Positions 7,660 through 15,841 of a DNA stretch of 64,000 nucleotides are shown one piece after another (the first letter of the stretch is position 1; every line of letters starts with the position of its first letter). Source of the DNA: a bacterium (GTDB lineage: Bacteria > Myxococcota_A > Polyangia > Nannocystales > Nannocystaceae). The notes under the pieces were generated by a model. The model worked only from the letters and a program-made list of their open reading frames with translations, ran no database searches and had not been told where the DNA came from. Location of the stretch: contig JANSYI010000010.1 in NCBI GenBank assembly GCA_024742475.1, positions 124,001-188,000 of the forward strand. Reading direction: 5' to 3'. Position numbers and translations under genes: made by a program.

Positions 7660-8982
7660 ATGCCCCGAACCGCCGAGCCAATCACCAAATCGAAGATCGA
7701 CCGCGCCTTGCCCAGGAAGTCGCCGTACGACCTCACAGACGGCGCGTTTCACGGGCTCGAACTGAGGATCCGCCCGAGCGGGAGGAAGACGTGGCAGTAC
7801 CGCTATGTGGCGCCGGCCACCGGAGAGCGCCGCCGAATCGTACTCGGACACTTTCCAAAGTTGTCGATCAAGGCGGCCCGAGCGAAGGCTGCCGAGCACC
7901 ACGAACAGATCGCCGCGGGAGCGGACCCAGCCGTCGGTATCGCGGCCCAGCGACGCACGGTGGGCGAACTACTCGACGACTACGAGCAGCACCACCTTCC
8001 GAAACAACGCGACCCCGGCACCACCCTCGCCTACGTCAACAAGCACCTACGCCCCTGGTCGGACCAGCGCTGGCAGCGATTCCGGGAGGACGCGTCCGCC
8101 GAGGAGGTCAAGGCCGCGACGTCGCTCGACCGTCGGCGCAGGCGCGTCCTGGCAATGAAGGTGAGCGACGCCCAGCCCGAGGACTTCACCGCCATCATCA
8201 ACGCGGCCTCCCGGGGGGCAAAGCGCAAGCTGCTCGGTATCCTCAAGATCGCGTTCTCCTACGGCGAGCGCCTCGGCTGGCGACCACCCGGAACGAACCC
8301 GATCACGCTGCAAACGCGGAAGAACCCCGCCGGTTTCTTCCGGATGCCGCGGGAAGAGAAGCACGACCGGGTGCTCAGCCAGGACGAGGTACGGCGCGTG
8401 ATGGACGAGCTCGAAACCGCGCCATCCCGCAAGCCGAGGACCCGCGGGTACCTGGCGCCACACTACGTCGTAGCGCTCCAGCTCATCGTGGAGACCGGTG
8501 CGCGAGCGAGCGAGGTCCTCAACGCCCGCTGGGAGGACATCGACGTCGAGAACCAAGTCCTGCGGGTGGAGGAACACAAGACTGCCCACCTCGGGTTCGC
8601 GGGGCCGAAGACGATCATGCTGAGCGACCGCGCCATGGAGTTCCTTGCCGAGGGGCCCAACCCGTTCGGGTTCATCTGCGCGTGCAGCACGGGCAAGCCG
8701 CTGACGGTCGACAACCTGTCCCGGGCCTGGAACAGGCTCGCCGATCGACTGGGGCTGAATCGGCCAGGGATGACGCGACGAGAACGGGCGACACTCCACA
8801 CGCTTCGGCATACGATGGTCCACCACGCCCTCGAGGCCGGTATCCCCGAGGACTTGGTCCAGCAGAACGCGGGACACGCCTCCATCGAGACCACGCGAGC
8901 CTGGTACAAGAACGCGTCCGCGTTGGAGCGGCGCCGGGCTGCGGCTAATGCTGCCTCGGTGGCGATCCGCCCCGCTGAGTAG
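7660..8982 (+). CDS. int: Tyrosine integrase, P4-type
   Basis: This 440-residue site-specific recombinase begins with a DUF4102-like arm-binding domain (ALPRKSPYDLTDGAFHGLELR...GKTWQYRY). A core-binding region and the catalytic domain follow. All catalytic residues are visible: Arg282 (TGARASEVL), His380-x-x-Arg383 (HTLRH), His406 (GHAS) and Tyr416 (RAWY). It should integrate and excise the element at tRNA-Arg. ATG 7660 is chosen; a TTG 42 bp upstream would lie in the repeat and terminator region. Some loss of GC bias is seen just upstream. Confidence 0.93.
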   Translation: MPRTAEPITKSKIDRALPRKSPYDLTDGAFHGLELRIRPSGRKTWQYRYVAPATGERRRIVLGHFPKLSIKAARAKAAEHHEQIAAGADPAVGIAAQRRTVGELLDDYEQHHLPKQRDPGTTLAYVNKHLRPWSDQRWQRFREDASAEEVKAATSLDRRRRRVLAMKVSDAQPEDFTAIINAASRGAKRKLLGILKIAFSYGERLGWRPPGTNPITLQTRKNPAGFFRMPREEKHDRVLSQDEVRRVMDELETAPSRKPRTRGYLAPHYVVALQLIVETGARASEVLNARWEDIDVENQVLRVEEHKTAHLGFAGPKTIMLSDRAMEFLAEGPNPFGFICACSTGKPLTVDNLSRAWNRLADRLGLNRPGMTRRERATLHTLRHTMVHHALEAGIPEDLVQQNAGHASIETTRAWYKNASALERRRAAANAASVAIRPAE

Positions 8983-8998
8983 CCGCCCGATTGGGCGG
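8983..8998 (+). terminator. Hairpin just after the integrase stop
   Basis: CCGCCC-GATT-GGGCGG starts at the base after the int stop codon. It is a stable 6-bp stem with a 4-nt loop but no T tract, so it is a weak terminator or a message-stabilising hairpin. From here to 9186 I see no gene. Confidence 0.4.
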
Positions 8999-9186
8999 GT
9001 GCGTCGGTCGGTCCCCGTTTATATCTGGCCGTCGACAGCCGCAGATTCGCGCTCAGTGCACGAATCTCGTGTTTGCCGCGATCGGCTCGCCTCAGGGTTC
9101 GCGACGTGCATGATGGAAGGTCGACGCGTTACGCGAAGACCTCGGGGTGTGCCGCCCACGAGGTCCTCTAGCCGCACGGATCCCCA

Positions 9187-10422
9187 ATGACCCACGCCGC
9201 TACGTCCCGAGAATGCCCCCCTCCCTCCACCAGCGCAACTCTGGCCCGCTATGCCCGCTGGGACCCCGCCGACGACGAGGCCTATGCCACGATCGGATAC
9301 GTGCCTCCGCTCCACGCGAAGGCCAGGCGCGCCGGCTGCGTGCGGATCGGCTGGGACGAGTTGATCTCCCCGCTCGCGGAGCACATTGCCGCGGAGGCCG
9401 GTCGGGATGCCCCTCACGTTGTCGACGAGGACAAGGCTCGGGAGTTGCTCGCCGTTGCGTGGGTCCTCGTACACCGCCACGACGGCGAGGTGCGACCCGG
9501 CGCCGGGTCGCACCACTGGTGGGCCGGGCAGCTGGTCAACGTGCTCCTGGCGCGGCTGGAAGACGACGAGACGACCCAGGCAGAAGGCCGGCACAATCAT
9601 CGCGCCCGACACCGTGGCTGCCGCCGAGCGAGACTGCTCGGGTACCGAAGCCAGCTCGCCGCCCGCACACGGGGCGGGAACAAGACCGCCGCTCAGCGAT
9701 GGGCCAAGAAGGTCCTCGACAGCGCCCGGAGGTGCGACCTGATCCGCGGCAACCACGCCGTCGGCTACTACCTCCCGACCTGGGGCGATGCGATTTCGAC
9801 CCGGCGCCAGCGGAAGGTCGGGTGTCGGCCCGACCCCTTCATCAAGACCAACACCGCCCCGGCCTGGCTGAAGAAGCGGCTCGGGGTGATTCGGCGACAC
9901 GCCGCTGTCGGTACCCCCCCTCGCGCGAATCGACCGCAATCGAAGGGCCAACACGCCGCTGTGGGTACCCAAAAGGAATTGAGTACTACTAGGGGTGAAC
10001 ATGCGGTTCTTTCAGAACCGCATAGCCTCGGCCGCATCGCGACCACCCGCTACGCGGGTGGTGCGTCTGCGTCCTTGGTCTCTTCTTCCTGCGCCCGGGA
10101 AGTTCCCCCGGGTGAAGCTTTGGAAGCTCAGGCGGATTGCGAGGTCGACCAACAGGGAGAACTTGAACCCGCGCCCGATCAAGAACCGCCGAGGGTCTTC
10201 ACGTTGGCCGTCACCGATTCCGAGTTCGCGGAGCTGGCCGACGAGGGTCTCCTGCTGCCCGGCTGGCACCGGGGACAGCTGGGCCCGGCGCACCAGGAGC
10301 TTGCCGTGCCCACGGCCGACATCGACGAGGTCGAGCGCGGCCTGAGGATCCTGCGGGGCGTGGAGTCTGCGCAAACCACGCCGAAGTTGTCAAGCTGCAA
10401 CACCTGTCCGTCGGGGGCATGA
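9187..10422 (+). CDS. Element protein of unknown function, possible replication initiator
   Basis: This 411-residue basic protein was not recognised. Residues about 1-215 look globular, with the phrases RIGWDELISPLAEHIAAE and AVAWVLVHRHDGEVR and a basic stretch RGGNKTAAQRWAKKVLDSAR. Residues about 235-275 contain a repeated motif (HAAVGT twice, then HAVLSE), encoded by near-identical DNA, with palindromes beside it. The C-terminal 80 residues are acidic. Position next to int and repeats inside the gene resemble phage and plasmid initiators with an internal origin, but this is inference. Its stop overlaps the next start (ATGA at 10419). Confidence 0.6.
   Translation: MTHAATSRECPPPSTSATLARYARWDPADDEAYATIGYVPPLHAKARRAGCVRIGWDELISPLAEHIAAEAGRDAPHVVDEDKARELLAVAWVLVHRHDGEVRPGAGSHHWWAGQLVNVLLARLEDDETTQAEGRHNHRARHRGCRRARLLGYRSQLAARTRGGNKTAAQRWAKKVLDSARRCDLIRGNHAVGYYLPTWGDAISTRRQRKVGCRPDPFIKTNTAPAWLKKRLGVIRRHAAVGTPPRANRPQSKGQHAAVGTQKELSTTRGEHAVLSEPHSLGRIATTRYAGGASASLVSSSCAREVPPGEALEAQADCEVDQQGELEPAPDQEPPRVFTLAVTDSEFAELADEGLLLPGWHRGQLGPAHQELAVPTADIDEVERGLRILRGVESAQTTPKLSSCNTCPSGA
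9897..10062 (+). repeat. Direct repeats plus two perfect hairpins inside the 9187-10422 gene
   Basis: A 20-bp repeat (ACACGCCGCTGT-C/G-GGTACCC) occurs at 9897-9916 and 9951-9970 with one mismatch, 54 bp apart. A perfect 10-bp stem follows: ATGCGGTTCT (10001-10010), TTC, AGAACCGCAT (10014-10023). A 9-bp stem comes next: ACCACCCGC (10042-10050), TAC, GCGGGTGGT (10054-10062). Such clustering suggests a protein- or replication-related site. Confidence 0.6.
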
Positions 10423-10640
10423 TGATCGTCAGCATGACGACCCTGCGCTGCACCGTGCCCTCCGCGGACCTGGCCGACTTCATCGACGAGATCGAGTCGG
10501 AGGGGTTCGAGGCTATGCGGCGGCTTGAGGATCCCGAGGCCGGGGTGAGCATCGTCGATGTCCCCCACCTCAGCCCCTCGGAGGCCATCGCCGCTGGGGC
10601 CACGAGAGCCGCCCAGGTCGCGTCCGCCCCCTCGGGGTAG
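10419..10640 (+). CDS. Small element protein, unknown
   Basis: A 73-residue acidic protein starting MMIVSMTTLRCTVPSADLAD and coupled to the gene upstream by a 4-bp overlap. It resembles no family I know. The frame ends in TAG at 10638-10640 but stays open for another 111 codons afterwards (see next entry). Either this is a complete small gene or the front half of a longer gene cut by an amber codon. Confidence 0.45.
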   Translation: MMIVSMTTLRCTVPSADLADFIDEIESEGFEAMRRLEDPEAGVSIVDVPHLSPSEAIAAGATRAAQVASAPSG

Positions 10641-10976
10641 CGAGGCCGCCGTGTCAGGGCGCTCGCCCCTGTCCGTCGACGTCAGGCCCGTCAGCGCGAA
10701 CAGCTCGCGCATCTCCGCCGACTCCGGGAAGACGCGTACTTCTGGCACCGCGAGATCGCGCTGTTCATCGCCCACGTCGAGGCCGGCGGGGATCCCCAGT
10801 GGAAGGCCCTGCCCTTGGACCACGTCGGGATCACCCATGGCATGGTCGACGTCCCGAGGTGGATCGGTGGGTGCGAGGAGCGGCCGTTCGTCGTCGGGGT
10901 CCACGACCGCGTGGCCTTCGAGCGGAACACGTACCGTGGCCACCGCAACGCGGTGGACGAAGGCGAGCCGGGGTAG
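10641..10976 (+). pseudogene. Open segment in frame after an amber codon, coding-like
   Basis: From 10641 to TAG at 10974-10976 the frame of the preceding gene remains open. Its translation looks like real protein, for example REDAYFWHREIALFIAHVEAG and CEERPFVVGVHDRVAFERN. There is no ATG, GTG or TTG near its beginning. It may be the back half of a gene broken by the TAG at 10638, an amber read-through product, or a gene with an undetected start. Function unknown. Confidence 0.4.
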
Positions 10977-10984
10977 CGACCCTT

Positions 10985-11782
10985 TCAAAGCTCCCAGGGA
11001 ATCGCGGGAGGCATGATCCCTGCGATGCTGTCGTCGACCTCATCGAGCATCACGAAGCGGTAGACGTCGGCCAATCGTGACGCTGCCTCCGGGGCTGCCC
11101 AACCAGAGATCGCCCCACTGGTGACAGCTGACCGAAGGCAGTCCGTCACCGCTTCAACGAACTCCAGCGACAGTTGGTCGACGTCCACCCCAAGATCATC
11201 GAGATGTTGGGACGGCGAGTAGACCGGGACACCTGCTTCGGCTGCACGAGCGCGAACGTTCTTCCCCTTCTTGTTGCGGTCGCTGATGCCGTCGGACGTG
11301 ACCCCTTCGTTCGTGATCAAGGGAGCGCCGAGGTGGGAAGCCAGGAGGACGAGCCATCGGTCCGCGTTGGTGCCGCTCGGCGAGAATTCGTCGTCGCGCA
11401 ACCAGCTGATGTGGTCGCCGTACATCGAGTCGAGCACCTGGTGCGCGATGATCGTAGTGAACGCCTCGATCGCGCTGCCGTCCCGGGGCGCGACCTTGGT
11501 GGTTAGCGTCCGAACCACCTCGCCCTGGATCCCGAGCATCGGACGGCTTTCGCTGGCCAGGTGCCACGCCAGCAAGTTTGAGTACTTCGCCCGCAGCTGG
11601 CGGGCCCGAAAGTCGGGGCTACGTCGCAGCGCTTCCGGGGTAGAGCAGCCTTCGTTCTTCCCCATCAGGTCGACCGACACGATCTCCATGACGACGTTGG
11701 TATCCAACACCACGAGCCCGGCGCCGAGGGCTGCGATCTTGGCGGCAGCGTCGGGATCGAGGGAAGGAATCGGCGCAGGCAT
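10985..11782 (-). CDS. PIN-like domain protein (putative nuclease)
   Basis: This 265-residue protein has PIN-fold hallmarks: GLVVLDTNVVMEI with Asp27 near the start, a mid-protein acidic position (GEVVRTL, Glu88), and ADRWLVLLASHLGAPLITNEG with Asp141 and the N-E pair 158-159. PIN proteins are metal-dependent ribonucleases, often toxins. At 265 residues it is longer than VapC toxins (about 135), with an extra insertion and a C-terminal helical part. It lies 36 bp downstream of the HEPN gene in the same direction, so the two are likely one operon. Catalytic completeness is not proven. Confidence 0.65.
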   Translation of the reverse strand: MPAPIPSLDPDAAAKIAALGAGLVVLDTNVVMEIVSVDLMGKNEGCSTPEALRRSPDFRARQLRAKYSNLLAWHLASESRPMLGIQGEVVRTLTTKVAPRDGSAIEAFTTIIAHQVLDSMYGDHISWLRDDEFSPSGTNADRWLVLLASHLGAPLITNEGVTSDGISDRNKKGKNVRARAAEAGVPVYSPSQHLDDLGVDVDQLSLEFVEAVTDCLRSAVTSGAISGWAAPEAASRLADVYRFVMLDEVDDSIAGIMPPAIPWEL

Positions 11783-11818
11783 CGCCCAAGTGAAGCACAG
11801 TTTCCCGGGGAGCTGTCC

Positions 11819-12496
11819 CTAGCGCACGCGCCAGACGGTCCGGTGCTTGGGATCCTCGCCGCCGTGCTCGACGACGAGGTTGTCGAGCACGCGCTTGATG
11901 GCGCGCACCGTCTCTTCAACGGCGTCCTCCGAGAGCCGCAGCACTTCGCCGACCACGAGTCCCTGGACCACCTCAAGCTTCTCGATGGTCTTCTCTTGGA
12001 TGATCCCGCGACAGTGGATGATGTCGTTCCGAACGAGCCGCAGGTCGCCGAAGAGGGAGGCCTTCAGGTCCTTGCGCGGTATGCCGATGGCGGCGGCCAC
12101 CCGGGCCCGGTGCTCGCTCTCCCAGTGCTCGTAGAGTAGGACAAGCAGCATCTGACCGAGCAGGACTTGGTTGTGCCCGCCCTTCGCGTTGCGGGCCTTG
12201 AACTGCCCCTGGGTGGTCTTGTGCTGCATAACGTTGCCAGCGTCGTTCGGGCTGCCCCGGCCGATGAATTGCGGGAGGGCATCGAGGTCGGTGCCAGGGG
12301 GAAACTCGCCACGGACCTTGTCCTGTCCCTCGCATACCTGCTTGGCGATCGCCATGAACCCGAGGCCTGCATCCAGGTAGACGCCATACAGGTTGTCGAC
12401 CACCTCCACGAAGGCGGCGACCTCGTCGGTCAACAGTTGAAGGTCGGTTCCGCTCGGCACGCGAGACGGTAGCAGCACGCCACTCGCAGAGGGCAA
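11819..12496 (-). CDS. HEPN-like protein with R-N-x3-H motif
   Basis: A 225-residue, mostly helical protein. Residues 153-164 read RLVRNDIIHCRG, giving Arg156-Asn157...His161, the Rx4-6H motif of HEPN ribonucleases with the usual polar residue after Arg. A start at TTG 12496 or GTG 12478 is possible; the GTG would remove six residues. HEPN proteins are RNases in toxin, abortive-infection and CRISPR systems. Its partner downstream is a PIN-like protein, and it is divergent from a winged-helix/dGTPase pair. I do not know a named system with this exact set. Confidence 0.65.
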   Translation of the reverse strand: MPSASGVLLPSRVPSGTDLQLLTDEVAAFVEVVDNLYGVYLDAGLGFMAIAKQVCEGQDKVRGEFPPGTDLDALPQFIGRGSPNDAGNVMQHKTTQGQFKARNAKGGHNQVLLGQMLLVLLYEHWESEHRARVAAAIGIPRKDLKASLFGDLRLVRNDIIHCRGIIQEKTIEKLEVVQGLVVGEVLRLSEDAVEETVRAIKRVLDNLVVEHGGEDPKHRTVWRVR

Positions 12497-12560
12497 CGCG
12501 TGGGGGATCGTGCGGATTTAGATCTCCGGCTCTCGGGTCGGAGCGAAACTGTTTTGGGAT

Positions 12561-12584
12561 TTTCGGGGATCAGGAGTCCCGAAA
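12561..12584. promoter_or_regulatory. Inverted repeat between the divergent HEPN and winged-helix operons
   Basis: TTTCGGG (12561-12567) and CCCGAAA (12578-12584) form a perfect 7-bp inverted repeat with a 10-bp spacer. Its position in the 195-bp divergent region suits an operator shared by both gene pairs. Which regulator binds is unknown. Confidence 0.45.
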
Positions 12585-12691
12585 GTACGAGTCGGTGCCG
12601 CCATGGCCCGCTGTTGCCCCAGGCCGCGCATCCCTCTGTGACTTCGCTTTCGTTTGGCGGTGTACAGCGTCGGTGCTGTAATGTGCTGACC

Positions 12692-12886
12692 GTGACCGAG
12701 AAGGACTTGAACAGCAGCATCATGTCGGCTGTCGGGGATGAACCCGCGAGCATCAAGCAGGTCGTGGCACAGGTCGCCAAGGCGCCTACTGTGGACGCCA
12801 GCCAAGCCCGTGCGGCGGTTGAGCGGCTTGTCGACAGCGGCAAGCTCCAACTCAACTTGGACATGCGACTCGAAGCCGCGAAATGA
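12692..12886 (+). CDS. Small winged-helix-like protein
   Basis: A 64-residue protein from GTG 12692: helices around IKQVVAQVAKA and ASQARAAVERLVDSG, then a beta-hairpin KLQLNLDMRLE, the layout of a minimal winged helix. Its stop overlaps the start of the dGTPase gene (ATGA at 12883). It could autoregulate the divergent operons or be an accessory subunit of the dGTPase. An in-frame GTG 9 bp earlier is an alternative start. Confidence 0.6.
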   Translation: MTEKDLNSSIMSAVGDEPASIKQVVAQVAKAPTVDASQARAAVERLVDSGKLQLNLDMRLEAAK

Positions 12887-14142
12887 GCCGCGACGCCCGG
12901 TTACACGGTGCGGGTGGGCGAGATCAACGAGAACCGTTTCCGCGCGACCGCGACCGAATCCTGTACTGCAGCGCCTTCCGGCGACTCGCGGGGGTGACGC
13001 AGGTCGTAAGCGCGTCGGAGGGGGTCATGTTCCACAACCGCATGCTCCACAGCCTCAAAGTGGCTCAGATCGCGCGACGAATCGCCGAGAAGCTGTTGGT
13101 GGAGTGCAAGAAACTCCGGATACCACTCGACATCAGCCCGGACGTCGTGGAAGCCGCGGGACTTGCTCATGATCTAGGGCACCCCCCGTTCGGACACGTC
13201 GGCGAGGCGGTGCTCAACAAGATGTTGGGCGACAACAGCCATCCCGAGGGCTTCGAGGGGAACCCACAGTCATTCCGAATCCTTGTCCGTTTGGCCGTGC
13301 GCTTCGACGGGGCCGCAGGTCTGGATCTGACCCGCGCCACGCTCGCCGCGACGATGAAGTACCCCTGGCTCTATCAGCGCGGCCACGAGAAGAAGTCCAA
13401 GAAGTGGGCTGCGTATGCGGACGACGAGCGCGAGTTCCGGTTTGCGCGCGAGGGTCTCGATGAGGACGAGCGTACTCTCGAGGCCCAGATCATGGACTGG
13501 TCCGATGACATCGCGTACTCGGTCCATGACCTGGAAGATTTCTATCGGGCAGGGCTCATCCGCTGGGCCGAGATACTCGGCGAAGGCGAGGCGGCGGACG
13601 TCATCGACGAGACGGTCGAGAGGTGGCACAACGCGCCAGCCGACGCCCGGAAACGGATCGAGGACGCACTTGGACGGGTCAAAGACTGGCTACCGCCCGA
13701 GCTCTTGCTTCCGTACACGGGTGGCATGGAGCAGCGTCGGAAGCTCCGTTTCTGGACCTCGTCTCTGATCGGGCGCGCGCTCAAGTACACGACGTACGAC
13801 TCGAACACGGGCGACCTGGAGCGTCCCGACAACGTCCGAGACGAAGTCCGCTTGCTCCAGCAGCTCACACGACGCTACGTGATCAACAGCCCCTCGCTTG
13901 CCGCGGTCCAGCACGGGCAACGTCGTGTGCTCGAAGAGCTGTTCACCGACATGTTGGACGCGGGGAACAAGAACCCCAGGGTTCTTCCGCCTCGGTGCCG
14001 CGAGCTCGTGACGGGCGCGAAGGACATCCAGCGAGGGGTCACCGATGCCTTGGTCTCAATGACGGAGGCGGAGGTGATTTCGTTGCATCGACGCTACCGG
14101 GGGATCGACAGCGGTACCGTGCTGAACCCCATCGTTCGGTAG
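12883..14142 (+). CDS. dGTPase-like HD-domain triphosphohydrolase
   Basis: This 419-residue protein belongs to the deoxyguanosinetriphosphate triphosphohydrolase family, which cleaves dNTPs to deoxynucleosides and triphosphate. The family opening is clear (RDRDRILYCSAFRRLAGVTQV). Metal ligands are His56 (RMLHSLKV), His96-Asp97 (GLAHDLGHPPFGH) and an Asp in MDWSDDIAYSVHDLEDF near 208. Length fits. Standalone dGTPases in islands are known to limit phage replication by lowering dNTPs. Here the gene is coupled to a winged-helix protein in a mobile element, which favours a defence role over housekeeping. Confidence 0.85.
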   Translation: MSRDARLHGAGGRDQREPFPRDRDRILYCSAFRRLAGVTQVVSASEGVMFHNRMLHSLKVAQIARRIAEKLLVECKKLRIPLDISPDVVEAAGLAHDLGHPPFGHVGEAVLNKMLGDNSHPEGFEGNPQSFRILVRLAVRFDGAAGLDLTRATLAATMKYPWLYQRGHEKKSKKWAAYADDEREFRFAREGLDEDERTLEAQIMDWSDDIAYSVHDLEDFYRAGLIRWAEILGEGEAADVIDETVERWHNAPADARKRIEDALGRVKDWLPPELLLPYTGGMEQRRKLRFWTSSLIGRALKYTTYDSNTGDLERPDNVRDEVRLLQQLTRRYVINSPSLAAVQHGQRRVLEELFTDMLDAGNKNPRVLPPRCRELVTGAKDIQRGVTDALVSMTEAEVISLHRRYRGIDSGTVLNPIVR

Positions 14143-14238
14143 CTGCGGTTCTCGGGGCCGTTGTTCCTGGCGGCCTGTGGGCTCGCGGCCAAAATCGGAC
14201 AGGTGACAGTCGGAGGTCGAGGATGGGAAAACAGGGCC

Positions 14239-14778
14239 ATGACGATCGCGGATAGGATCTTCGGCAGAAGCTTCGGGTGGTTCCGGGCCCCGAAGGAAGA
14301 ATGGGCCGATGTCGACGAGGACGTTGGCTTCGATGTTCGAAAGATACGGTACGGAACAGAGGACGTTGCCTTCTCCGACGACAACAAGTACGACCCCGCG
14401 AAGCATGGTCCGCCGGACCAACTCCGGTGGTCGCTCACCGGACCAAACGGGGGAAAGTACATTCTGACCCGTTGCGTGAAGGAGGGGGGTGGCTGGGAGA
14501 ACCCGCACTATCACCAAGAACTGGAGGAACACTACTTCTGCATCTTGGGCGAGGTGAAGGTTGTTTGGGTCAAGGGGGGAAAGGCCAGTGTCCGCCAGCT
14601 GGTGCCGGGCGAAGGGGTCGCGGTTCCGGTGGGGTCCCCCCACGTGGTGTGGATGAGCGAAGGGGCCGAGACACACACGCTTGCTGTCGGCAAGCCCGGG
14701 CAGGACTGGCACGGTGACGACGAGTTCAAGCAGGAGGACCGCGACGCGCTGAGAGACATGGTGGACCGCTTGCAGTGA
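14239..14778 (+). CDS. Cupin-domain protein
   Basis: A 179-residue protein with one cupin barrel. The metal motif NPHYHQELEEHYF gives His90, His92, Glu97 and His98; the second cupin motif is around PGEGVAVPVGSPHVVW with a last His. Substrate unknown. The frame extends upstream to GTG 14203 and TTG 14161, so the start is uncertain; ATG 14239 is preferred for its normal N-terminus. It follows the dGTPase gene by about 100 bp in the same direction and may be cargo of the same module. Confidence 0.75.
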   Translation: MTIADRIFGRSFGWFRAPKEEWADVDEDVGFDVRKIRYGTEDVAFSDDNKYDPAKHGPPDQLRWSLTGPNGGKYILTRCVKEGGGWENPHYHQELEEHYFCILGEVKVVWVKGGKASVRQLVPGEGVAVPVGSPHVVWMSEGAETHTLAVGKPGQDWHGDDEFKQEDRDALRDMVDRLQ

Positions 14779-15076
14779 CCGCGGCCTCGGCGTCCACCCG
14801 TCCGCCGCAACCTCCCACCTGATCGCTCCGCCGACCGAACTCGCTCGCACGTGGCCACCCACGGCCCCGTAGCCCCACGATTCGGGCGCTCGATGGCGTG
14901 GCCCGATCCGGCCGGGCACCGTTCCGTTTGTTTCACCTCGCCCAGCGCAGGCGCGAACCACGCTTGATCCACGGGTCCGCCCGCCGCGACCGCTGCGCAC
15001 CACCTCCTTGAGGCCACGAACCGTCCAGCGCGTGGCCTCGAAGATCGGGCCCCGGCGGACGTGAATCCACCAAGCC
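14779..15076. other. About 300 bp without a convincing gene
   Basis: Open frames cross this stretch on the minus strand but have no recognisable protein features and run antisense to the cupin gene. I see no terminator with a T tract. It probably holds the promoter of the serine recombinase operon. Confidence 0.4.
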
Positions 15077-15835
15077 GTGCTCGCGGCCTACCTTGCCGGG
15101 GTTGGCGGTGCCGTTCACTTCAAAACGGTGCGTCAATCGAGCCCCACCGCGATCGCCTACCTCCGCGTGTCCACGGATGACCAGCATCTCGGACCCGAGG
15201 CCCAACGGGCAGCCATCGAAGCGTGGGCGACCCGTGAGCGTGTCCAGGTCGTCGCCTGGCGCGAGGACATCGGGGTGTCGGGCGGTGCACCCCTCGACCG
15301 CCGCCCGGGGTTGCTGGCCGCCCTCGACGACGTGAACGCCCACGGCTGCGCCTACCTCGTGGCTGCGAAACGATGCCGCATCGCTCGGGACGTGGTCGTA
15401 GCCGCGATGGTCGAGCGTTTGGCCGAGAAGGCCGGGGCACGCGTGGTTACCGCCGATGGAGTCGGTGCAGGCGACGGGCCCGAGGCGGCGTTGATGCGGA
15501 CCATGGTCGACGCCTTCGCCCAGTACGAACGCGGGCTGATCGCAGCACGAACCCGGGCGGCGTTGGCCGCGAAGGCGGTCAAGGGGCAACGGGTCGGCGG
15601 TATCCCATACGGCCACCGACTGGCCGATGACAGTGTGCACCTCGAGCTGGACGAGGCCGAGCAGGCTGTGGTGACACGTATCCGGTCCCTCCGGGCCGAG
15701 GGGACATCACAGCGGGCCCTGGTCGACATCCTCAACGCGGAGCACCCGGGGGCATGTCGTGGCGCTCGGTGGCATCGAACGTCGGTGCAGCGGTTGCTCC
15801 GCCGCCTCGATGGTGATGGTAGCCAGGCGGCGTAG
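15077..15835 (+). CDS. Serine recombinase (resolvase/invertase family)
   Basis: A 252-residue recombinase. The catalytic serine is in AYLRVSTDDQ, followed by the family block WREDIGVSGGAPLDRRPGLLAALDD and the helix IARDVVVAAMVERLAEKAG. After residue about 170 there is a short DNA-binding domain (GGIPYGHRL...EGTSQRALVDILNAEH...). GTG 15077 or GTG 15128 may be the start; the second would remove 17 residues. It is smaller than large phage serine integrases, closer to resolvases. The element also has a tyrosine integrase, so its role may be inversion or resolution. Confidence 0.85.
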   Translation: MLAAYLAGVGGAVHFKTVRQSSPTAIAYLRVSTDDQHLGPEAQRAAIEAWATRERVQVVAWREDIGVSGGAPLDRRPGLLAALDDVNAHGCAYLVAAKRCRIARDVVVAAMVERLAEKAGARVVTADGVGAGDGPEAALMRTMVDAFAQYERGLIAARTRAALAAKAVKGQRVGGIPYGHRLADDSVHLELDEAEQAVVTRIRSLRAEGTSQRALVDILNAEHPGACRGARWHRTSVQRLLRRLDGDGSQAA

Positions 15836-15841
15836 ACTGTC

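Noticed and set aside
7073..7681. Minus-strand open frame through the 103-bp repeats
   Set aside because: It is created by the repeats having a length of 103, which cycles all three frames; the peptide repeats in every frame and has no features.
14056..15003. Minus-strand open frame opposite the cupin gene
   Set aside because: No recognisable domain and it overlaps the well-supported cupin and dGTPase genes.
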